This document shows positions 32,001 through 44,100 of a DNA stretch of 60,000 bases, piece after piece. Below the pieces are notes generated by a model. It did not search any database. It worked only from the letters and a program-made list of their open reading frames with translations, and was not told the origin of the DNA. Both the position numbers and the translations under genes were made by a program. Source of the DNA: Bolinopsis microptera (Eukaryota > Ctenophora > Tentaculata > Lobata > Bolinopsidae); NCBI RefSeq assembly GCF_026151205.1, contig NC_087080.1, forward strand, positions 16,221,337-16,281,336, in the 5' to 3' direction. Each line of letters opens with the position of its first letter. Position 1 is the first letter of the stretch.

Positions 32001-32342
32001 CTCATCATAATTTTGAATTAGATAGAGTCCGTCGACTTTATCATTATCAGTAGTGTCTATACCACTACTATTATCATTATCATTATTATTAGTAGTATTA
32101 TCGCACAATTCCTCCCCTCCATGAGTAACAGTTGCTGGATACAGAGGTGTCGAGCTCACAACGCCTATTTCTCCGTCATCTGGAGTATCTTCTGTTTCTG
32201 AATCCATTTTCTTTGAAGCCATGATAGGGCGAGTTAGTGACTCAAGTGGTTTGTGAGACTCAGTGTATAGTAATATGGGAGGGGATGTACTAAGAGACTG
32301 GGAGGGGATGTCAGGCTCCGGAGACTCTTTTAAACCGGACAT
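29058..32342 (-). CDS. 1094-residue low-complexity repeat protein, single exon
   Basis: Starts at ATG 32342, with an in-frame TAG shortly upstream (the GTG at 32354 is not needed). Residues 1-265 are acidic and Ser/Thr/Asn-rich with polyserine runs. Residues about 270-815 are about 40 tandem copies of a 12- or 14-residue unit, GDSSTPVSDPIP or GDSAGPTPVTDPIP. Immediately after comes a cysteine cluster (ACCCCCPDTCCNCYG), a hydrophobic patch (FPFLTDLFSWLGIF), then a charged tail ending in a basic KSKFKRWFNLK region. No signal peptide or known domain was recognised. The Cys cluster beside a hydrophobic helix could be a lipid-anchoring site; that is inference. It converges with the channel gene, and its stop codon lies in a tandem repeat. 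Confidence 0.7.
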   Translation of the reverse strand: MSGLKESPEPDIPSQSLSTSPPILLYTESHKPLESLTRPIMASKKMDSETEDTPDDGEIGVVSSTPLYPATVTHGGEELCDNTTNNNDNDNSSGIDTTDNDKVDGLYLIQNYDEVELDRSGEQILVNSTTTTTTISSVLVNEKTRCPQSEAGWDPVPTSSINGEIPDEEDKNELEIQKLSKTSSAGETESVSSSLSGSSTSSSSSSSDGSCNVASSTTEPISFTNYQVDAKSPLAVNLKKTFENTARVGEATCSMNIEEIEEIQKSSTPVSDPIPGASTGPTPVTDPIPGASTGPTPVTDPIPGASTGPTPVTDPIPGDSSTPVSDPIPGDSAGPTPVTDPIPGGDSAGPTPVTDPIPGDSAGPTPVSDPIPGDSSTPVSDPIPGDSACPTPVSDPIPGDSSTPVSDPIPGDSSTPVSDPIPGDSPTPVSDPIPGDSSTPVSDPIPGDSAGPTPVTDPIPGASAGPTPVLDPIPGDSAGPTPVTDPIPGDSAGPTPVTDPIPGASAGPTPVLDPIPGDSAGPTPVTDPIPGDSAGPTPVTDPIPGDSAGPTPVSDPIPGDSSTPVSDPIPGDSPTPVSDPIPGDSPTPVSDPIPGDSSTPVSDPIPGDSSTPVSDPIPGDSPTPVSDPIPGDSSTPVSDPIPGDSAGPTPVTDPIPGASAGPTPVLDPIPGDSAGPTPVTDPIPGDSAGPTPVTDPIPGDSAGPTPVTDPIPGDSAGPTPVTDPIPGASTGPTPVTDPIPGASTGPTPVTDPIPGDSAGPTPVTDPIPGDSSTPVTDPIPGASTGPTPVTDPIPGDSAGPTPVSDPIPGDSACCCCCPDTCCNCYGSSGDGEDGSGCFPFLTDLFSWLGIFRERNESSPSNLSLSRSIKTLDVEIKRQKLKGDRTEVKVKSGYEVEPISDHKSSCSNHSTKTSLRQSVYVEEPEIEVEDFTAMENVPKNTQAETNPTKLPSDNLSEIIELSLNIETAPRETPETLQLQSVGPAEWTEIFSFKGMMDKFSLYKDMLLSPTQDGSERRVTPTENVVVDRTPSPVVSLAPSDPPDVVSPISDPDVFERPDDSSITTSTKKSEKKGVKSKFKRWFNLKVVAQENKNRY
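29908..31545 (-). repeat. Coding minisatellite, 42/36-bp units
   Basis: Units GGATCCGTTACAGGTGTC plus GGGCCTGCACTATCACCTGGTATA-type tails (42 bp), or a 36-bp version lacking the GGGCCTGC hexamer portion. Both lengths are multiples of three and keep the frame. Higher-order blocks are visible: a run of about eight 36-bp units near 30430-30690 recurs near 31015-31170. Confidence 0.95.
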
Positions 32343-33340
<998 letters not shown>

Positions 33341-35692
33341 AGATAACGTTCAGTTTCCAACTAGGCTGGAAGATAACGTTCAGTTTCCAACTAGGCTGGA
33401 AGATAACGTTCAGTTTCCAACTAGGCTGGAAGATAACGTTCAGTTTCCAACTAGGCTGGAAGATAACGTTCACTTTCCAACTAGGCTGGAAGATAACGTT
33501 CAGTTTCCAACTAGGCTGGAAGATAACGTTCAGTTTCCAACTAGGCTGGAATATAACGTTCAGTTTCCAACTAGGCTGGAAGATAACGTGTAGTTTCCAA
33601 CTAGGCTGGAAGATAACGTTCAGTTTCCAACTAGGCTGGAAGATAACGTTCAGTTTCCAACTAGGCTGGAAGATAACGTTCAGTTTCCAACTATACTGGA
33701 AGATAACGTTCAGTTTCCAACTAGGCTGGAATATAACGTTCAGTTTCCAACTAGGCTGGAAGATAACGTTCAGTTTCCAACTAGGCTGGAAGATAACGTT
33801 CAGTTTCCAACTAGGCTGGAAGATAACGTTCAGTTTCCAACTAGGCTGGAAGATAACGTTCAGTTTCCAACTAGGCTGGAAGATAACGTTCAGTTTCCAA
33901 CTAGGCTGGAAGATAACGTTCACTTTCCAACTAGGGGAAGATAACGTTCAGTTTCCAACTAGGCTGGAAGATAACGTTCAGTTTCCAACTAGGCTGGAAG
34001 ATAACGTTCAGTTTCCAACTAGGCTGGAAGATAACGTTCAGTTTCCAACTAGGCTGGAAGATAACGTTCAGTTTCCAACTAGGCTGGAAGATAACGTTCA
34101 GTTTCCAACTAGGCTGGAAGATAACGTTCAGTTTCCAACTAGGCTGGAAGATAACGTTCAGTTTCCAACTAGGCTGGAAGATAACGTTCAGTTTCCAACT
34201 AAGCTGGAAGATAACGTTCAGTTTCCAACTAGGCTGGAAGATAACGTTCAGTTTCCAACTAGGCTGGAAGATAACGTTCACTTTCCAACAAGGCTGGAAG
34301 ATAACGTTCAGTTTCCAACTAGGCTGGAAGATAACGTTCAGTTTCCAACTAGGCTGGAAGATAACGTTCAGTTTCCAACTAGGCTGGAAGATAACGTTCA
34401 GTTTCCAACTAGGCTGGAAGATAATGTTCAGTTTCCAACTAGGCTGGAAGATAACGTTCAGTTTCCAACTAGGCTGGAATATAACGTTCAGTTTCCAACT
34501 AGGCTGGAAGATAACGTTCAGTTTCCAACTAGGCTGGAAGATAACGTTCAGTTTCCAACTAGGCTGGAAGATAATGTTCAGTTTCCAACTAGGCTGGAAG
34601 ATAACGTTCAGTTTCCAACTAGGCTGGAATATAACGTTCAGTTTCCAACTAGGCTGGAAGATAACGTTCAGTTTCCAACTAGGCTGGAAGATAACGTTCA
34701 GTTTCCAACTAGGCTGGAAGATAACGTTCAGTTTCCAACTAGGCTGGAAGATAACGTTCAGTTTCCAACTAGGCTGGAAGATAACGTTCAGTTTCCAACT
34801 AGGCTGGGAGATAACGTTCAGTTTCCAACTAGGCTGGAAGATAACGTCCAGTTTCCAACTAGGCTGGAAGATAACGTTCAGTTTCCAACTAGGCTGGAAG
34901 ATAACGTTCAGTTTCCAACTAGGCTGGGAGATAACGTTCAGTTTTGTAACTAGGCTGGAAGATAACGTTCAGTTTCCAACTAACTGAACAGATATTGTTC
35001 AGTTTCCAACTAGGCTGGAAGATGATGTTCAGTTTCCAACTAGGCTGGAAGATAATTTTCAGTTTCCAACTAGGCTGGAAGATAACGTTCAGTTTCCAAC
35101 TAGGCTGGAAGATAACGTTCAGTTTCCAACTAAGCTGGAAGATAACGTTCAGTTTCCAACTAGGCTGGAAGATAACGTTCAGTTTCCAACTAGGCTGGGA
35201 GATAACGTTTAGTTTCCAACTAGACTGGAAGATAACGTTCAGTTTCCAACTAGGCTGGAAGATAACGTTCAGTTTCCAACTAGGCTGGAAGATAACGTTC
35301 AGTTTCCAACTAGGCTGGGAGATAACGTTTAGTTTCCAACTAGACTGGAAGATAACGTTCAGTTTCCAACTAAGCTGGAAGATAACGTTCAGTTTCCAAC
35401 TAGGCTGGAATATAACGTTCAGTTTCCAACTAGGCTGGAAGATAACGTTCAGTTTCCAACTAAGCTGGAAGATAACGTTCAGTTTCCAACTAGGCTGGAA
35501 GATAACGTTCAGTTTCCAACTAAGCTGGAAGATAACGTTCAGTTTCCAACTAGACTGGAAGATAACGTTCAGTTTCCAACTAGGCTGGAAGATAACGTTC
35601 AGTTTCCAACTAGGCTGGAAGATAACGTTCAGTTTCCAACTAGGCTGGAAGATAACGTTCAGTTTCCAACTAGGCTGGAAGATAACGTTCAG
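33341..35692. repeat. 30-bp satellite, about 78 copies
   Basis: Units ATAACGTTCAGTTTCCAACT plus AGGCTGGAAG, 30 bp, mostly identical with scattered substitutions (ATAATGTT, AAGCTGG, GGGAGATAA). The period is a multiple of three, so decapeptide reading frames run on both strands without being genes. The final unit breaks off at GATAACGTTCAG, which serves as the acceptor of the exon at 35693. Confidence 0.97.
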
Positions 35693-35760
35693 TCACGCTG
35701 ATGAGTATGACTCAGAGGATGAAGATAATGTTGTTTGGGCTGCAGATCCTGATCTAACAG
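35693..35760 (+). CDS. Candidate short acidic exon
   Basis: Between CGTTCAG (acceptor-like, the last satellite unit) and AACAG|GTAATT (good donor) is a 68-nt open stretch encoding HADEYDSEDEDNVVW and AADPDLT. Its composition is unlike the satellite. It starts in phase 2 and ends in phase 1, so it does not join directly to the GGCT-like exon at 39632; an intervening exon or another gene would be needed. Not recognised. Confidence 0.4.
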
Positions 35761-37166
35761 GTAATTACAGTGAAATGTTAATATATGGACACGTTCATTG
35801 AAGTTTGAGGATATTGGTTAATTAAAAAAATAGCGTTTTCGATGATAGTGGCTTAATTTTCAGAAGTTCTGGACATTTGCCACATGACCCATACTTTCAA
35901 CACTACTATATAAAAAAATAATTTGAGATCATGAATATAATACGATGTTGTAACATTGAAAGTGAAACGATGAGTAATTCCTTTCCTGATAAGAGAACTT
36001 TTCCTTGTCGCATCAAATTCAAACGGGATCAATACAAATTTATACAAGAATACATTTACCCATCTTAAACAATAATACGGCCGGGCTAGTACTCTCATAT
36101 TTACACTGCTCAGTGCTCAGAAAGAAAATCTATTGTTGTTAGGCACTATAATGGTTAAAATTTCACATTTTTGTGACTTTGTTAACCATAGCTGCCCAAT
36201 TAGCATGCCAAAATATAGTAGATTAGGTCAATCTATCAATTATATTTATACAAAGGGCACGGATCGAGCGGTTATAAGGCAATGTTTGGTCAACTTTTTA
36301 CACTCAGAATATGGTACCTCTTTTCTACTGTAAGATGTCCTCAAAACCCTTTCAATTCATTATTTGATGGTTCTTTTACCGATAATAGCCCTAACATATG
36401 TTGTTTTGAAAAGTTAGCAAATACAAGCACTTGGTTATTGGGAAATGATGTAAATTCTGTCACATTACATGATGGAATTTGAAATTTTCGGTGAATTGCC
36501 GAAATCATTTATATCTAAGGGTACCCATCTTTTTTTGGTTTGAAAGGCGGAGAAACTCTATTATATAAGGACGATAAAGTTGATTCAAGTTAAGGGCAGT
36601 TGATGCGAACATTGTCACAAAATTGACACGAAATCGTTAATAGGTTAAATTTTGAAACAATGATAACCATACCTCGATTCTTCAATATTCGATTCTTCAA
36701 TATTCAATATTCTTCCAGAAATGATTGGTAAGTTATTATTCAGCAAATCGGAACTCAAGTTTAACAATGTTGAGGTTAATTTTGCTAAGTTACCGAAATA
36801 TGACAAAATTCATGTTTCCTGCCCCGACAGTATAAGTAAAAATTCAATGTGACAAAAATTGGTATGGGTTTCTATATTTCCTGTATAAATCAATTCAAAC
36901 TATAATAAGGACAGATTATTTGAAAGGAAATGAATTTAACTTTTACAATAACTTGTGTGACGAAATTTACACTTCTTGCCCCTATTTTGAAAAATTATAC
37001 CTCGATTAGAATATAATGTTACCTTATCATCATACTTATGTCAATAAACTAGTTGTTTTGCCAACAAGGAGCAAATAGAGTAGTAATTTGTTACTTAATT
37101 TCACACATGTTGATTGTTGAGATATCATACAAATATATGTGACAAAGTTTACATTTTTGTACCTTA

Positions 37167-38469
37167 CTACTACTACTACTACTACTACTATGTCGGAGCT
37201 AAGTCCGATCTACGCCAGAAAACCCCCTCCATATATCCCTGTCCCGCATCAGGGTTCGCAGTTCCTCTTTAGAGTTTGTCCCAACTTCCTTCAGTAACAT
37301 AGACAAGTAGCTTTGTCTTGGTCGGCCTTGCTGTGCTCTACCGTGCGTAGGTTCCCATAAGACTAAATCACTGGCAAGTAGCTCAGGATGTCGGATGCAG
37401 TGTCCCGCCATTTTTAATCTCCTGCTTCGTAACTTGTTTGACAGCCTTGGGAGGCTACCATACAAAGTTATATTGCTGACCTTGTCCTTCCATGAGATAC
37501 CCAGCACCATACGCAACATCTTTGTGTATGTCCCGTCCAAACTTTTCTCTTGAGCCTTTGTCAGTGTCCAGGTTTCTGATCCGTAGAGCAGTACTGATTC
37601 ACAAGCCGCTATGAACAATCTAATCTTTAGGCTCTTTGAGAGTTTGGATTTCCATATATCCTTCAGTCTATGTAGGGCACCCCACGCTTTTCCCTTTCTA
37701 ACCCTTATCTCCCTATCTGTGCTCTCAATCCAGGAGCCTAAGTAGATGAAATCATCTACATTTTCTATGGCTTCCCCGGATCGACTTTGTAGGTCGCTAG
37801 ATCGATCCTCCATATTCAGTGTCATGACCTTGGTCTTGCCTTCGTTTATGTGTAGTCCCACGCTTGCTGCCGCCGATTCTACTCTGAGCAGGAACTCGTT
37901 AGCCTTGTCCATGTCCTCAGATATAAGTGCTATATCATCTGCAAAGTCCACATCGGTGATGATCTTGGGCCCCACTCTTCTGCTTTTTCTACGTTCGAGG
38001 GTGAGTCCAAGTCGCTCCGCATCATCGCCTATGGCTTGCCTCATACAGTAGTCGATGACTATTGCAAAGAGGTAAGGTGCTAAGGTATCACCCTGTAACA
38101 CACCTGCAAGTATCTCGAACAATTCAGTTTCTCCGTCTGGAGTTAGGACTTTGGCCATTGTCTTCTCGTACATGAGCCGTATAAGCTGCACGATTTTGAC
38201 TGGAATGCCGTAAGCTTCTAGAATCTTTAGCATTTTCCCACGATGTACACTGTCGAAAGCCTTCTTAAAGTCTATAAATGTCAGAACAGCTGGCAGTTTC
38301 CGACTCTTGACACCCTCTATAAGACGTCTCAGTACCAATATCTGTTGAGTTGTTGACCTTCCTGGTCTGAATCCATTCTGGTTTCTACGCAGAATTGTCT
38401 CGATTTCTGGCTTCAACCGGTTTAGAACCATCTTGTTTAGAGACTTGGCAACTAGGGATGACAAGCTTA
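37167..38469 (-). mobile_element. 5'-truncated RTE-like LINE with target duplication
   Basis: Flanked by the 10-bp direct repeat TTGTACCTTA (37157-37166 and 38470-38479). On the minus strand the element ends in a (TAG)n tail, as is common for RTE-type LINEs that end in short tandem repeats. The 5' end is truncated within the reverse transcriptase. Confidence 0.85.
37199..38467 (-). pseudogene. Reverse transcriptase fragment of the RTE-like LINE
   Basis: An open frame of about 422 residues without an authentic start; it begins in the RT fingers (SLSSLVAKSLNKMVLNRL). Visible are the motif A FIDFKKAFDS, motif B GVLQGDTLAPYLF, motif C DFADDIALIS, and the C-terminal GSETWTLTKAQEKSLDG segment typical of RTE-like proteins. 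The endonuclease is missing, so it is a dead-on-arrival copy despite lacking stops. Confidence 0.88.
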
Positions 38470-39236
38470 TTGTACCTTATACGTTTTTATTTGCTTATAA
38501 TATTGAGATATTCTAACAATTCCCAACACATTCAAGTCATAAAATAATGCTAAACTATTCGGCATTCCTTGTCAGGGTGTCATAAACATCCCTCGTATAA
38601 ATTTCTTAAATGTGTGACGGAATTTACCTGGTGGTAGATTTTAACGAAAAAAGTCGCTGAATATGTAGATAATGTGTAAATAATGTCATATTATGGTCAT
38701 ATATTGTTATTCTTTTTTTGTCAAAATCTTTATTTTTCACTTTAGTTTAAGTTATATTAATATAATAAATTTAAATTTTATGATATTGTTATTATCTTAA
38801 CAGTTACTATTGTAACTTAAGATTTTAAATTTGTATTCCTTTTATTCCTTGTATTCCTATGAGTATGGAACTATCTTATGAACTAGTAATTCGAAAATTT
38901 GGTCAAACAAGGGCAGCAAGGGGCCATGTTAAGTTAACTCTGTCACGTTTTTATAGTGTGACAATGTCGGAATCTCACTGCCGGCCGAATTTAAGCGATA
39001 TCTTAAAATCTGATAAAGATATCGTTATGTGACAAAGTTTACCTAGAGGATGAAACGATTATCCTAACCATGAAGCGTTTATATAGTTTCATAGTGTGAC
39101 AAATTTTGCCTAATCGTGCCATTTAATAAGGCCGCTAATATTTACCAATATCCTCAAACTTCAATGAACATGTCCATATATGTATAAGTTAACACTTAAC
39201 ATGCATGATATATTTCAATAAAATGTTTACCCCTTT

Positions 39237-39592
39237 GTTATGACATGGTTATGACATGGTCATGACATGGTTATGACATGGTTATGACATGGTTATGACA
39301 TGGTTATGACATGGTTATGAAATGGTTATGACATGGTTATGACATGGTTATGACATGGTTATGACATGGTTATGACATGGTTATGACATGGTTATGACAT
39401 GGTCATGACATGGTTATGACATGGTTATGAAATGGTTATGACATGGTTATGACATGGTTATGACATGGTTATGACATGGTTATGACATGGTTATGACATG
39501 GTCATGACATGGTTATGACATGGTTATGAAATGGTTATGACATGGTTATGACATGGTTATGACATGGTTATGACATGGTTATGACATGGTTA
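39237..39592. repeat. 11-bp array (ATGACATGGTT)n, about 32 copies
   Basis: Nearly perfect 11-bp units with a few AAATGG and GGTC variants in a repeating pattern. The array ends about 40 bp before the acceptor of the exon at 39632. Confidence 0.95.
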
Positions 39593-39631
39593 TCTCTATT
39601 TGTAAGGGATTTGTTCGATATCACGTGACAG

Positions 39632-41155
39632 GAGCAGTAAGGTGTACGGGGTGGTGTATAGGGTAGATGAAGATTTGCTAGAGAAGCTGGATGAACACGA
39701 GGGAGCCACCTACTGCAGGACTAAGCTTACTGTCAACACGTTAGTGCAGTGTCCTAGTGTTCTAGTTTAGTCCTCATTTCTTATCTCTCATTATTAACCT
39801 AATTATTAGTACTGAAATAATATATACTATCTGAGCAATCATTTATAAGCATGTTGGTTCTACAAAACAGCTGCTATAAGATTACATTACTTTTATGTGT
39901 CTCGCTTTATATATATATATATATATATACTATATATAGTAGTATAATTAAAGTATATATAGTATATATAGCTAACTGATATACCACGTATGTATACAAA
40001 CTCAGTTTCCTGGAATTCTTCTGGGAGGATAACATTTGGTCAAGCTCGTTTTGTAGCTAACTATTACATTTGAATAACAACTATTTTGGCATCAGAGAAA
40101 CTCAAACTTACCTTTTCCCTTTCCCCAAACTGACGGGAAAATGTCTACATTTTAGTATGATATCACGTGACCTTTAGTATGATATCACGTGACCCTTCAC
40201 AAAATCCTGCTGAGGATTTCCTCCCAAATCGAGGGACATTGTAAATCTGGGGTTAATTCACAAAGTCGTTAAGAGTCGTGGATAAGGGTTCTACAGTCTA
40301 TACTCATTTATCAATATTATCGAAAAATATAAATATATTGTATTTTAGGAAGCACACTATACCACACTATAGCACACTATAATGAAGCATACTAATGAAG
40401 CACACTAATGAAGCACACTAATGAAGCACACTAATGAAGCACACTAATGAATCATTATAATGAAGCACACTAATGAAGCACACTAATGAAGCACACTAAC
40501 AAGATAAAGAACTGATTTACTGGTTAACACAACATATAATAATAGTTCACGTAATAAAATGTTACATACTTACATTACTGAAAGCTCATCACGGTAAAAC
40601 ACAGCTTCTTGGTTTAAATGTTTCAAATATATAAGCACTACTAATATATAAGCACTACTAATATATAAGCACTAAGCAGATACGCTTAAATAAATTGCAA
40701 TAATGACTAATGACCAATTTGTTGAAGATTGTTGTTAATGATTAAAATTATTATATGATTGCTGCTTTGTTTGGTTCGATGATAGGTCATGATATACAAA
40801 GGGTCCAATTGTAAAATATTTACACGAAAATATGTTCAGGATATTTCCTTACATCGTCGAAGACGACACAGACGGCACACTTCACTCTCCAGTCGTCAAA
40901 ATAGAGACAAGCAAGGTCCCAGGCTCCACGTCTCTAGAACTAGAAGTAGAGACAAGCGAGGTCCCAGTTTCCACGTCTCTAGAACTAGAAGTAGAGACAA
41001 GCTCCCTGGAATGCTGGGTGTATGTGGGATATCCTAACAGACTGGAAATTCACAGAAAACCTACTGCCATGTACATGAGCATGGTACTTGAAGGGGCGGA
41101 CTGTCTTCCGGAACAATATGTGGAGATGCTGAGTCAAGTTGAGACATTGCACTGA
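39632..41155 (+). CDS. Gamma-glutamylcyclotransferase-like enzyme, 3' exons
   Basis: Two exons, 39632-39739 and 40840-41155, join in phase 2. The first encodes SSKVYGVVYRVDEDLLEKLD followed by EHEG, the GVVY...LDxxEG signature of GGCT/AIG2-type cyclotransferases; the Glu of that motif corresponds to the family's catalytic acid. The second contains a tandem 20-residue insertion (VETSEVPVSTSLELE, twice) and then ECWVYVGY, PTAMYMSMVLEGA and LPEQYVEML, the usual C-terminal part. These enzymes release 5-oxoproline from gamma-glutamyl compounds. The N-terminal YGSN exon was not found; satellites and mobile elements fill the upstream region. The donor GTTAGT is weak. The last ten codons and the stop lie in the first unit of the 23-bp satellite. 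Confidence 0.75.
39740..40839. other. Intron with small repeats
   Basis: Intron of the GGCT-like gene. It contains a (TA)n and TATATAGT patch at about 39907-39970, a duplicated TAGTATGATATCACGTGACC at about 40153-40193, a (GCACACTAATGAA)n array at about 40365-40498, and an ATATAAGCACTACTA triplet near 40627-40672. Confidence 0.7.
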
Positions 41156-44100
41156 GCCAAGTTGAGACATTGCACTCAGTCAAGTTGAGACATTGCACTC
41201 AGTCAAGTTGAGACATTGCACTGAACCAAGTTGAGACATTGCACTGAGCCAAGTTGAGACATTGCACTCAGTCAAGTTGAGACATTGCACTGAACCAAGT
41301 TGAGACATTGCACTGAGCCAAGTTGAGACATTGCACTGAGCCAAATTGAGACATTGCACTCAGTCAAGTTGAGACATTGCACTGAACCAAGTTGAGACAT
41401 TGCACTCAGTCAAGTTGAGACATTGCACTCAGTCAAGTTGAGACATTGCACTGAACCAAGTTGAGACATTGCACTGAGCCAAGTTGAGACATTGCACTCA
41501 GTCAAGTTGAGACATTGCACTGAACCAAGTTGAGACATTGCACTGAGCCAAGTTGAGACATTGCACTGAGCCAAATTGAGACATTGCACTGAGTCAAGTC
41601 GAGACATTGCACTAAGTCAAGTTGAGACATTGCACTGAACCAAGTTGAGACATTGCACTGAGCCAAGTTGAGACATTGCACTGAGCCAAATTGAGACATT
41701 GCACTGAGTCAAGTTGAGACATTGCACTGAACCAAGTTGAGACATTGCACTGAGCCAAGTTGAGACATTGCACTGAGCCAAGTTGAGACATTGCACTGAG
41801 TCAAGTCGAGACATTGCACTAAGTCAAGTTGAGACATTGCACTGAACCAAGTTGAGACATTGCACTGAGCCAAGTTGAGACATTGCACTGAACCAAGTTG
41901 AGACATTGCACTGAGCCAAGTTGAGACATTGCACTCAGTCAAGTTGAGACATTGCACTGAACCAAGTTGAGACATTGCACTGAACCAAATTGAGACATTG
42001 CACTGAGCCAAGTTGAGACATTGCACTCAGTCAAGTTGAGACATTGCACTGAACCAAGTTGAGACATTGCACTGAACCAAGTTGAGACATTGCACTGAGC
42101 CAAGTTGAGACATTGCACTCAGTCAAGTTGAGACATTGCACTGAACCAAGTTGAGACATTGCACTGAGCCAAGTTGAGACATTGCACTCAGTCAAGTTGA
42201 GACATTGCACTGAACCAAGTTGAGACATTGCACTGAACCAAATTGAGACATTGCACTGAGCCAAGTTGAGACATTGCACTCAGTCAAGTTGAGACATTGC
42301 ACTGAACCAAGTTGAGACATTGCACTGAACCAAGTTGAGACATTGCACTGAGCCAAGTTGAGACATTGCACTCAGTCAAGTTGAGACATTGCACTGAACC
42401 AAGTTGAGACATTGCACTGAACCAAATTGAGACATTGCACTGAGCCAAGTTGAGACATTGCACTCAGTCAAGTTGAGACATTGCACTGAACCAAGTTGAG
42501 ACATTGCACTGAGCCAAGTTGAGACATTGCACTGAACCAAGTTGAGACATTGCACTGAGCCAAGTTGAGACATTGCACTGAACCAAGTTGAGACATTGCA
42601 CTGAGCCAAGTTGAGACATTGCACTCAGTCAAGTTGAGACATTGCACTGAACCAAGTTGAGACATTGCACTGAACCAAATTGAGACATTGCACTGAGCCA
42701 AGTTGAGACATTGCACTCAGTCAAGTTGAGACATTGCACTGAACCAAGTTGAGACATTGCACTGAGCCAAGTTGAGACATTGCACTGAGCCAAATTGAGA
42801 CATTGCACTGAGTCAAGTCGAGACATTGCACTAAGTCAAGTTGAGACATTGCACTGAGTCGAGTTGATATATTGCACTGAGTCAAGTCGAGACATTGCAT
42901 TGAGTCAAGTTGAAGCATTGCACTGAGTCAAGTTGAGACATTGCACTGAGTCAAGTTGAAACATTGCATTGAGTCAAGTTGAGACATTGCACAGAGTCAA
43001 GTCGAGACATTGCACTGAGTCAAGTTGAGACATTGCACTGAGTCAAGTCGAGACATTGCACTGAATCAAGTCGAGACATTGCACTCAGTCAAAACTCAAG
43101 TTGAGACATTGCACTGAGTTAAGTTGAGACATTGTACTGAGTCAAGTCGAGACATTGCACTGAGTCAAGTCGAGACATTGCACTGAGTCAAGTTGAGACA
43201 TTGCACTCAGTCAAGTTGAGACATTGCACTGAGTCAAGTTGAGACATTGCACTGAGTCAAGTTGAGACATTGCACTGAGTCAAGTTGAGACATTGCACTG
43301 AGTTAAGTTGAGACATTGTACTGAGTCAAGTCGAGACATTGCACTGAGTCAAGTCGAGACGTTGCACTGAGTCAAGTCGAGACATTGCACTGAGTCAAGT
43401 CGAGACATTGAACTGAGTCAAGTCGAGACATTGCACTGAGTCAAGTCGAGACATTGCACTGAGTCAAGTCGAGACATTGCACTGAGTCAAGTCGAGACAT
43501 TGCACTGAGTTAAGTTGAGACATTGTACTGAGTCAAGTCGAGACATTGCACTGAGTTAAGTTGAGACATTGTACTGAGTCAAGTCGAGACATTGCACTGA
43601 GTCAAGTCGAGACATTGCACTGAGTCAAGTCGAGACATTGTACTGTGTCAAGTTGAGACATTGCACTGAGTTAAGTTGAGACATTGTACTGAGTCAAGTC
43701 GAGACATTGCACTGAGTCAAGTCGAGACATTGTACTGAGTCAAGTTGAGACATTGCACTGAGTTAAGTTGAGACATTGTACTGAGTCAAGTCGAGACATT
43801 GCACTGAGTCAAGTCGAGACATTGCACTGAGTCAAGTCGAGACATTGCACTGAGTCAAGTCGAGACATTGCACTGAGTTAAGTTGAGACATTGTACTGAG
43901 TCAAGTCGAGACATTGCACTGAGTCAAGTCGAGATATTGCACTGAGTCAAGTCGAGACATTGCACTGAGTCAGGTTGAGACATTGCACTGAGTCAAGTTG
44001 AGACATTGCACTGAGTCAGGTTGAGACATTGCACTGAGTCAAGTCGAGACATTGCACTGAGTCAAGTCGAGACATTGCACTGAGTCAAGTCGAGACATTG

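Larger units (their letters stand above)
35781..39181. mobile_element. Inverted-repeat DNA element, about 3.4 kb, with subterminal motifs
   Basis: The ends form a 38-bp inverted repeat with one mismatch (ATATATGGACAYGTTCATTG at the outside). The interior is AT-rich with no transposase and contains about ten copies of a TGTGACRAARTTTAC-like word, in both orientations, near 36172, 36460, 36612, 36798, 36847, 36956, 37139, 38612, 38955, 39028 and 39094. A LINE fragment at 37167-38469 is nested inside. Without the LINE the element is about 2.1 kb. The superfamily is not assigned. Confidence 0.65.

Noticed and set aside
35693-41155. Joining the acidic exon at 35693 directly to the GGCT-like exon at 39632
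   Set aside because: The phases do not match (phase 1 donor, phase 2 acceptor) and the acidic peptide does not resemble the N-terminal part of that enzyme family.
41410-42918. Minus-strand reading frames in the 23-bp satellite
   Set aside because: They are periodic, mutually overlapping in different registers, and have no gene features.
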